DNA from: CALZIK01 sp046756565
Lineage (GTDB): Bacteria > Acidobacteriota > Thermoanaerobaculia > Multivoradales > JAHEKO01
Length of the DNA: 11,045 nucleotides
Assembly (NCBI GenBank): GCA_046756565.1
Contig: JBHHWO010000141.1
Span: 1-11,045 of the forward strand
Direction of reading: 5' to 3'
Shown here one piece after another: positions 6,193-11,045 of the stretch (positions are counted from its first letter, which is position 1; each line of letters starts with the position of its first letter). The position numbers and the translations under genes were made by a program. Below the pieces are notes generated by a model, which did no database searches, was not told the DNA's origin, and was given only the letters and a program-made list of their open reading frames with translations.

Positions 6193-7383
6193 ATGGATTT
6201 CACCATCTCCGAGAAGATGCAAACCACCCTGGAGATGATCCGCGAGTTCGTTGGAGAGAAACTGCATCCGATCGAGTTTCTCTTTCTGAACCAGCCGTTC
6301 CGCGAGCTCCTACCGAGGATCGAGGAGAAGCGCGCTCTGGTCAAGAAGATGGGTCTGTGGGCGCCCGGGCACCCGGCAGAGCACGGCGGCATGGGCCTCG
6401 GTCTGGTCGACTACGGCCTGGTCTCGGAAGCCCTGGGCGGCTCGCCCCTGGGGCATTTCGTGTTCGGCTGCCACGCGCCCGACGCGGGCAACATCGAGAT
6501 CCTCCACCTCCACGGCACCGAAGATCAGAAGGCGCGCTGGCTGCAACCTCTGGTCGAAGGTGAGATCCGAAGCTGTTTTTCGATGACCGAGGTCGAGATG
6601 CCGGGCTCGAACCCGGTGTTGATGGAGACGACTGCGATCGGAGACGGCGACGACTACGTCATCAACGGGCGCAAATGGTACACCACCGCGGCCGACGGCG
6701 CAGCGGTGGCAGTCGTGATGGCCGTGACCGAACCGAAGGGCGCGCCGCACGAGCGGGCTTCAATGATTCTGGTCCCGACCGACACTCCCGGGTTCGAGAT
6801 CGTCCGCAACATCGCAGTCATGGGCGAAGCCAGAGAGGATTGGCCGAGCCACTCCGAGGTCGCCTACCGGGACTGCCGCGTGCCCAAGGCCAACCGGCTC
6901 GGAGAGGCCGGACGGGGCTTCGTGATCGCCCAGGAGCGGCTCGGCCCGGGCCGCATCCATCACTGCATGCGCTGGCTGGGCATCTGCCGCCGCGCGTTCG
7001 ATCTCCTCTGTGAACGTGCTGCGTCGCGGCCGATCGCACGGGGCAAGGTCCTGGCCGACAAGGAGATCGTACAGGGCTGGATCGCCGAGAGCGCCGCCGA
7101 GATCGAAGCGGCGCGCGCGCTCACGCTCGAGACCGCCTGGAAGATCGATCAGGAGGGCTGGAAGGCGGCCCGGGAAGAGATCTCGATGATCAAGTTCCTG
7201 GTCGCCGACACCATGCTGCGGGTGATCGACCGGGCGCTTCAGGCCCACGGCGGTCTCGGCATGACGGACGACACGCCGCTTGCCTTCTGGTACCGGCACG
7301 AGCGCGCCGCGCGCATCTACGACGGACCCGACGAAGCCCACAAGCAGGCGCTGGCCCGGCGAATCCTGAAACGGTACCGGTAG
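6193..7383 (+). CDS. Acyl-CoA dehydrogenase, ACAD10/11 and LvaC-like
   Basis: A full-length 396-residue flavoprotein. The N-terminal helical domain is followed by the FAD/substrate segment CFSMTEVEMPGSNPV (128-142), the beta domain with INGRKWYTTAADGA (157-170), and a C-terminal four-helix domain with the FAD-contacting QAHGGLGM (350-357). The segment that in ordinary acyl-CoA dehydrogenases carries the catalytic Glu (YEGT) is here IYDGPDEAH, with Asp377 at that place. The DGPDE-x-H signature is, from memory, characteristic of the ACAD10/11 group. In that group and in LvaC the enzyme works on the 4-phosphoacyl-CoA made by a partner kinase and yields a 2-enoyl-CoA with loss of phosphate. The adjacent kinase supports the same role here. 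AAGGA precedes the ATG at 6193. Plain alpha,beta-dehydrogenation of a branched acyl-CoA remains possible. Confidence 0.9.
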   Translation: MDFTISEKMQTTLEMIREFVGEKLHPIEFLFLNQPFRELLPRIEEKRALVKKMGLWAPGHPAEHGGMGLGLVDYGLVSEALGGSPLGHFVFGCHAPDAGNIEILHLHGTEDQKARWLQPLVEGEIRSCFSMTEVEMPGSNPVLMETTAIGDGDDYVINGRKWYTTAADGAAVAVVMAVTEPKGAPHERASMILVPTDTPGFEIVRNIAVMGEAREDWPSHSEVAYRDCRVPKANRLGEAGRGFVIAQERLGPGRIHHCMRWLGICRRAFDLLCERAASRPIARGKVLADKEIVQGWIAESAAEIEAARALTLETAWKIDQEGWKAAREEISMIKFLVADTMLRVIDRALQAHGGLGMTDDTPLAFWYRHERAARIYDGPDEAHKQALARRILKRYR

Positions 7384-7401
7384 GGGTGGGTGCTACAGCT
7401 T

Positions 7402-7495
7402 TGTCATCCCGAGCGAAGCGAGGGATCCCCGGGATCGGCCGGCCGAGATAGCGGCGCCCATCCGGAGGGATTCTTCGCTGCGCTCAGAATGACAG
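7402..7495. repeat. Inverted pair of the dispersed intergenic repeat
   Basis: The left arm 7402-7428 reads TGTCATCCCGAGCGAAGCG then AGGGATCC on the plus strand. The right arm 7467-7495 reads TGTCATTCTGAGCGCAGCG then AAGAATCCC on the minus strand. The arms face each other across 38 bases and could form a large imperfect hairpin in RNA. The pair begins 18 bases after the acyl-CoA dehydrogenase stop, inside a convergent spacer, so it may shape the mRNA 3' end. It belongs to the same family as the copies at 2367-2432 and 7617-7640. Confidence 0.75.
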
Positions 7496-7524
7496 GAGTT
7501 GGGCTGCAACCGATACGCGTGTAG

Positions 7525-7546
7525 CGGCCGAGCTCCGTCTCGGCCG
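7525..7546. terminator. Perfect 8-bp GC hairpin in convergent spacer
   Basis: CGGCCGAG (7525-7532) and CTCGGCCG (7539-7546) are perfect inverted arms around a six-base loop CTCCGT. The stem is very stable in either strand. It lies between the 3' ends of the acyl-CoA dehydrogenase (plus) and the small secreted-protein gene (minus), where a bidirectional transcription stop would be useful. No T-run follows, so the terminator role is inferred from position and stability only. Confidence 0.4.
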
Positions 7547-7616
7547 GGGCGCGCGGCGTGACAACGAGATGGTCCGGACCGATCCAGGCCGACACCCTTA
7601 GCTATGCTCGAGGGCA

Positions 7617-7640
7617 GGCCGCTACGCTCAGAATGACAGA
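7617..7640 (-). repeat. Partial copy of the dispersed intergenic repeat
   Basis: Read on the minus strand this gives TGTCATTCTGAGCGTAGCG and then GCC, diverging where other copies continue with AAGAATCC. It ends nine bases before the stop codon of the minus-strand secreted-protein gene. With the inverted pair at 7402-7495 it makes the whole 7384-7649 spacer a repeat cluster. Confidence 0.6.
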
Positions 7641-7649
7641 GATGGAGCG

Positions 7650-8192
7650 CTACGGCGCGGGCTCTTCGTCTTCCGACTTCGGAAACGGCTCATGCGGCAC
7701 GCACAACACGCCGTTCTGACCCACGAAGACGCCCAAGAACCCGGCATCCATCTTCTTCCTGGCAGCCAGCGGGCACTCTACCGTCGTGCCGTTGACGTCG
7801 GTCAGGACGAGCTTGAGGAAACGCGGCGGCTTTCGGCCCCAAGCGATTCCCCAGGTCGGCGGATTGATCGTGAGCTCCTCGACCTCGGCCTTCTTGCCCG
7901 GGTCCACCATGGCGACGCGGCGCGAGTCCTCGACGGTCAACTGGTTTTCCCCGGCGAAGTCGTACTCGACCCAGGCGAGCGCCTTGTTCATCCACTCCTC
8001 CTCGGAGAGCCTCAGAAGCTCGGCCTCGAGCTTCGCCTGCTCTTCCTTCGCGTTCCGGATGTCGGTCTGCCACTGGGCGCCCTGTCTGCCCATGCCAAGG
8101 TTGCCGGAGCCTCCACGGTTGCCCTGAGCCAGGACCGGCAGCGCCATGAGCGCCATCAGGGCCAGCGCGAGTGTCACTTTTGTCGATCGCAT
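7650..8192 (-). CDS. Small secreted protein of unknown function
   Basis: I do not recognise this 180-residue protein. It starts with a clear Sec signal peptide: a short basic N-terminus, a hydrophobic Leu/Ala/Met core (8-20) and a likely cleavage after VLA at 20-22. A Gly/Asn/Arg-rich spacer (23-38) and a charged, probably helical or coiled stretch (42-70, rich in Glu/Lys/Leu) follow. The second half looks globular and beta-rich, with PPTWGIAWGRKPPRF at 111-125 and two cysteines (C140, C164) that could form a disulfide. The tail is acidic and proline-rich. AAGGAGG lies five bases before the ATG, an excellent ribosome binding site that fixes the start. It is probably periplasmic or exported. 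It has its own spacer on both sides and no operon partner that would suggest a role. Confidence 0.8.
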   Translation of the reverse strand: MRSTKVTLALALMALMALPVLAQGNRGGSGNLGMGRQGAQWQTDIRNAKEEQAKLEAELLRLSEEEWMNKALAWVEYDFAGENQLTVEDSRRVAMVDPGKKAEVEELTINPPTWGIAWGRKPPRFLKLVLTDVNGTTVECPLAARKKMDAGFLGVFVGQNGVLCVPHEPFPKSEDEEPAP

Positions 8193-8230
8193 TGCAGCCT
8201 CCTTCTCAGCCCGAAACGGGCGCTAGGAAC

Positions 8231-8263
8231 AAAAAGCCTAACTCCCCATAATCGGGCTTGCAA
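8231..8263 (-). promoter_or_regulatory. Weak terminator/promoter candidate between tetR and the secreted-protein gene
   Basis: Read on the minus strand, TTGCAA (8258-8263) is followed after 17 bases by TAGGCT (8235-8240), a poor -35/-10 pair that could serve the secreted-protein gene. The same bases contain AGCC and GGCT arms followed by TTTTTGTT, which could instead be a weak terminator for the upstream tetR-type gene. Neither reading is strong. Confidence 0.2.
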
Positions 8264-8312
8264 GATCGGCTCCGTTACGCAGCGGCCACAGTCACCCGCC
8301 GAGGCGAGCAGA

Positions 8313-8918
8313 TCAGCGCAGCACGGCGGCCATGGCCATGTCGGTCACCTGCTCGGCGACCTCTTCGCCGGCGACCCGGCCCGTGCGCTCGAACCACTTG
8401 CTGAGCCAGAGGACCATCCCCAGCAGGGTGAAGGTCGCCACCGTGCTGTCGACCGCTCGGACTCTGCCCTCGCCCGCAAGTGCCTCGATGGCGGAGCGAA
8501 GCGTGTCGTAGTAGGCCCTCTTGCGATCCCGAATCTCTCGCCGATGCTCGCCCAGAAGAGCGTTGGTCTCGTCGATCACCAGAATCGTGAATGCACCGTC
8601 TTCTTGCTCGACCGTGATGCTGGCGAGCGCGTGGATCATGTTGCGCAAGCGCGACTCGTTGTCGTCTGCGGCCGCCAACGCGTCTCCGGTGGTCTTCTCG
8701 AGCACGTCCATCGCGTAGCTCATGATCGAAAACAGAAGCTCCTGCTTGCTCTCGAAGTGGTAGTAGAGGCCGGGCTTGGTGACCTCGGCGCGCTCGGCGA
8801 TGACGTTCATGGACGTGGCGTCATAGCCCAACTCGAGAAACACGTGCGCCGCCTTCCGAAGGATGTCGGTCTTCCGAGCGCTGCCCTTGAGCGCGGGTTC
8901 TTTGACGGCTGTGGTCAT
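8313..8918 (-). CDS. TetR family transcriptional regulator (acyl-CoA-type)
   Basis: A 201-residue repressor-type regulator. The N-terminal helix-turn-helix is at about 15-62: ILRKAAHVFLELGYDATSMN, then IAERAEVTKPGLYYHFESKQELL, which is the standard TetR recognition helix pattern. The ligand domain contains LLGMVLWLSKWFERTGRV near the C-terminus, reminiscent of KstR2-like and other TetR proteins that sense acyl-CoA thioesters; that match is by eye only. The frame extends 63 codons upstream without stop, but that part has no family character and AGGG lies eight bases before the ATG at 8918, so I start there. It is divergent from the molybdopterin oxidoreductase. A palindrome beside its probable -10 suggests autoregulation. 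Likely targets are that oxidoreductase and possibly the acyl-CoA cluster about 1 kb away. Confidence 0.9.
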   Translation of the reverse strand: MTTAVKEPALKGSARKTDILRKAAHVFLELGYDATSMNVIAERAEVTKPGLYYHFESKQELLFSIMSYAMDVLEKTTGDALAAADDNESRLRNMIHALASITVEQEDGAFTILVIDETNALLGEHRREIRDRKRAYYDTLRSAIEALAGEGRVRAVDSTVATFTLLGMVLWLSKWFERTGRVAGEEVAEQVTDMAMAAVLR

Positions 8919-8944
8919 GGAGTGAGCCCTGGGACTCGGCGGGA

Positions 8945-8973
8945 AGTATACCGGGCCAGCTCTGGTCCCCTGA
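8945..8973 (-). promoter_or_regulatory. Candidate tetR promoter and operator
   Basis: On the minus strand TATACT (8945-8950) is a good -10 hexamer 26 bases before the regulator's start codon; the -35 is poor. Overlapping it upstream is an imperfect palindrome at 8950-8971, with arms ACCGGGCCAG and CTGGTCCCCT around a CT centre and seven of ten positions paired. A TetR-type dimer bound there would cover the promoter spacer and also block the divergent oxidoreductase gene. This is the only extended palindrome I find in the 92-base divergent gap. Confidence 0.35.
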
Positions 8974-9010
8974 AGGATTCGCCTGCCGATCGCCGCCGAC
9001 GCGCGAAGGT

Positions 9011-11045
9011 ATGAACGACCAAGAAGAAACGGCACTTGTAGACTCCGACACGATGGCACGCGAGGGCCGCTGGAATCACTACCGCACCTGCAATCTGTGC
9101 GAAGCAATGTGCGGCATCGAGATCGAGCTCGACGGCGAGGAGATCCTCGCGATTCGAGGCGACAAGGAAGATCCCTTCAGCCGAGGCCACATCTGCCCCA
9201 AGGCGCTGGCCCTACAAGACATCCACGCCGATCCAGATCGGCTGCGGCACCCTCTGCGAAAGACCGCCGGAGGCTGGGAGCGCATCGGCTGGGACGAGGC
9301 CTTCGACGAGGTGGCCGGCCGGCTGAGAGGCGTGCAGGAGCGCCACGGCCGGGAGGCCGTCGGCATGTACCTGGGGAATCCCAACGTCCACAACCTCGGC
9401 AGCATGCTGGTGCTCTCGAGCCTGGTCAAAGCGGTGCGCACACCCAACCTGTTCACCGCAACATCGGTCGACCAGCTGCCCCACCATTTCGCAGCCCGCC
9501 ACATGTTCGGCCACTACTTCCTGCTGCCCATCCCCGACATCGACCGGACCGACTTCCTGCTCATCCTCGGCGCCAATCCGGTGGCGTCGAACGGCAGCCT
9601 GATGACGGCTCCCGACGTGACCAAGCGACTCCGCGATATCCGAGGCCGAGGCGGGCGAGTGATTCTCGTCGACCCACGGCGAACCGAGACCGCCGAAGAG
9701 GCCGACCGGCACCTGTTCATCCGGCCGGGACGGGACGTCCTGCTGCTGCTGGCGATGGTCCGCACGATCCTCCAGGAAGACCTGGCGGCGCCCGGACGGC
9801 TGGCCCAGCTGTCGGACGGTAGCGATCGTCTCGCGGAGCTGGTCGACGGCTACGCTCCCGAGCTGGTGGCGCCGTTGGCTGGGATCGAGGCCGGCGCGAT
9901 CTACGAGCTAGCCCGCGACTTCGCCGCCGCCGAACGGGCCGTCTGCTACGGCCGCATGGGCGTTTCGACCCAGGCCTTCGGCGGGCTGTGTCAGTGGCTC
10001 GTCAACGTCCTCAACATCCTGACCGGGAATCTCGACCGCCCCGGGGGTGCGATGTTCACCCGCCCCGCTCTGGACATCGTGACCCGCGATCGGGCACGGA
10101 CGTTCGGGCGCTGGAAGAGCCGCGTACGCGGCCTTCGCGAGTTCGGCGGCGAGCTACCCACCGCGGCCCTGGCCGAGGAGATCCTCACCCCCGGCGACGG
10201 CCAGATCCGGGCGATGGTGACGGTGGCCGGCAACCCGGTTCTGTCCACTCCGAACGGCAGCCAGCTCGATCGCGGGTTCGAGAGCCTCGATTTCGCGGTC
10301 GCGATCGACATCTACCTCAACGAGACCACGCGACACGCCGACATCATCCTGCCGCCGACCACGGGCCTCGAATGCGACCACTACGACGTGGTGTTTCACG
10401 TCCTGGCCATCCGGAACACGGCGAAGTTCTCACCCGCTCTGTTCGACCCGGCTGATGATGCCCGGCACGACTGGCAGATCTACCGTGAGCTGGCCCGTCG
10501 TCTGGCGTCCGAGGAGCACCCGTTCGATGAGAGTCTCCCGGCGAATCAGGCCACACCGCTTCAGCTTCTCGACTTCGGTCTGCGCGCGGGTCCCTACGGT
10601 GGAGAGGGACTGACCCTCAAGACCCTGGCCGAGGCGGTTCACGGAATCGATCTCGGTCCACTCGAGCCGTGCCTGCCGGCGCGGCTCTTCACCGAGGACG
10701 GTCTCGTTCATCTGGCCCCCGAGGAAATCACCCGAGATCTCGCGCGGGTCGAAACGCTGCTCACCGGCGACAACGGGGACGGATTCGACCTGGTGCTGAT
10801 CGGACGCCGACACCTGCGAAGCAACAACTCGTGGATGCACAACAGCGAGCGATTGGTGATGGGGCCCGAGCTGTGCACGGCACTTCTCCACCCCGACGAT
10901 GCCGCCGAGCGGGGTGTCGAGTCCGGTCAGCCGGTCACGATCGAGTCTCGCGCCGGGCGCATCGGGATCCGAGCCGAGGTCTCAGATCGAATCATGCCCG
11001 GCGTGGTCAGCGTGCCCCACGGCTGGGGTCATGATCGAGACGGCG
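9011..11045 (+). CDS. Molybdopterin oxidoreductase, catalytic subunit, 3' end cut by window
   Basis: 678 codons are present and the frame is still open at the window end; relatives are about 700-760 residues, so only the tail is missing. The N-terminus has a 4Fe-4S motif CNLCEAMC (27-34) with the fourth ligand at Cys62 in GHICPKA. The molybdopterin domain follows, with LGNPNVHN (121-128), LILGANP (184-190) and VILVDPRRTE (217-226) and, later, TVAGNPVLSTPN and ADIILPPTTGLE. The dinucleotide-binding domain begins near residue 590 (LIGRRHLRSNNSWMHN). This is a cytoplasmic-type DMSO-reductase-superfamily enzyme; no Tat signal is seen. The usual Mo-ligand Cys/Sec is absent: the local sequence is TATSVDQLP, so Ser152 or Asp154 may take its place. 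The start at 9011 has GAAGG only one base upstream, so ATG 9053 is a weaker alternative. Substrate is unknown. No Fe-S or membrane partner subunit lies in the window. Confidence 0.88.
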   Translation, partial: MNDQEETALVDSDTMAREGRWNHYRTCNLCEAMCGIEIELDGEEILAIRGDKEDPFSRGHICPKALALQDIHADPDRLRHPLRKTAGGWERIGWDEAFDEVAGRLRGVQERHGREAVGMYLGNPNVHNLGSMLVLSSLVKAVRTPNLFTATSVDQLPHHFAARHMFGHYFLLPIPDIDRTDFLLILGANPVASNGSLMTAPDVTKRLRDIRGRGGRVILVDPRRTETAEEADRHLFIRPGRDVLLLLAMVRTILQEDLAAPGRLAQLSDGSDRLAELVDGYAPELVAPLAGIEAGAIYELARDFAAAERAVCYGRMGVSTQAFGGLCQWLVNVLNILTGNLDRPGGAMFTRPALDIVTRDRARTFGRWKSRVRGLREFGGELPTAALAEEILTPGDGQIRAMVTVAGNPVLSTPNGSQLDRGFESLDFAVAIDIYLNETTRHADIILPPTTGLECDHYDVVFHVLAIRNTAKFSPALFDPADDARHDWQIYRELARRLASEEHPFDESLPANQATPLQLLDFGLRAGPYGGEGLTLKTLAEAVHGIDLGPLEPCLPARLFTEDGLVHLAPEEITRDLARVETLLTGDNGDGFDLVLIGRRHLRSNNSWMHNSERLVMGPELCTALLHPDDAAERGVESGQPVTIESRAGRIGIRAEVSDRIMPGVVSVPHGWGHDRDG

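Noticed and set aside
7404..7595. 63-codon minus-strand frame with LSAAKNP in its product
   Set aside because: It is a translation of the dispersed repeat; such frames are common false gene calls.
7692..9014. A 440-codon plus-strand open frame spanning the secreted-protein and tetR genes
   Set aside because: It runs opposite two well-supported minus-strand genes and through their intergenic gap, and shows no domain; a high-GC shadow.

Overview
The window is high-GC DNA (roughly two thirds G+C, with strongly G/C-ending codons) carrying scattered gene blocks on both strands. It most resembles an uncultured Acidobacteriota genome, possibly class Thermoanaerobaculia. That placement is inference from three things: the secreted MopE-type repeat protein with its N-terminal beta-sandwich-like CPTFTW module, the intergenic repeat family whose core is TGTCATYCYGAGCGNAGCG, and a heme-like surface lipoprotein. 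No rRNA, tRNA, CRISPR array, transposase or phage gene was seen.

Layout. Bases 1-248 hold no gene I can support. From 249 to 2003 (+) runs a gene for a secreted Asp/Cys-rich MopE-type metal-binding-repeat protein. It is split by one in-frame TAG at 408-410 into a signal-peptide piece and the main body. Facing it on the minus strand are a small FmdB-type zinc-ribbon protein (2077-2283) and a lipoprotein with a C-x4-C-H cytochrome-like C-terminal domain (2440-3306).

The centre (3409-7383) is an acyl-CoA metabolism cluster. On the minus strand, in transcription order, are a GTG-started APH/ACAD11-type kinase, a MaoC/NodN-type hydratase, a short-chain dehydrogenase, and a 3'-truncated histidine-phosphatase remnant. 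Divergent from the kinase, across 67 bp, is an acyl-CoA dehydrogenase of the ACAD10/11 type. Together the four intact enzymes could take a 4-hydroxyacyl-CoA through 4-phosphoacyl-CoA, 2-enoyl-CoA and 3-hydroxyacyl-CoA to 3-ketoacyl-CoA. This is the logic known for mammalian ACAD10/11 and for the Pseudomonas putida levulinate (lva) pathway. It is the main biological hypothesis of the window.

The right part has a repeat-rich convergent spacer (7384-7649), a small secreted protein of unknown function (7650-8192, minus), a TetR-family regulator (8313-8918, minus) and, divergent from it across 92 bp, a molybdopterin oxidoreductase (9011 to the window end, plus) cut by the edge. The regulator resembles those that sense acyl-CoA esters. 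It could control the oxidoreductase, the acyl-CoA cluster, or both.
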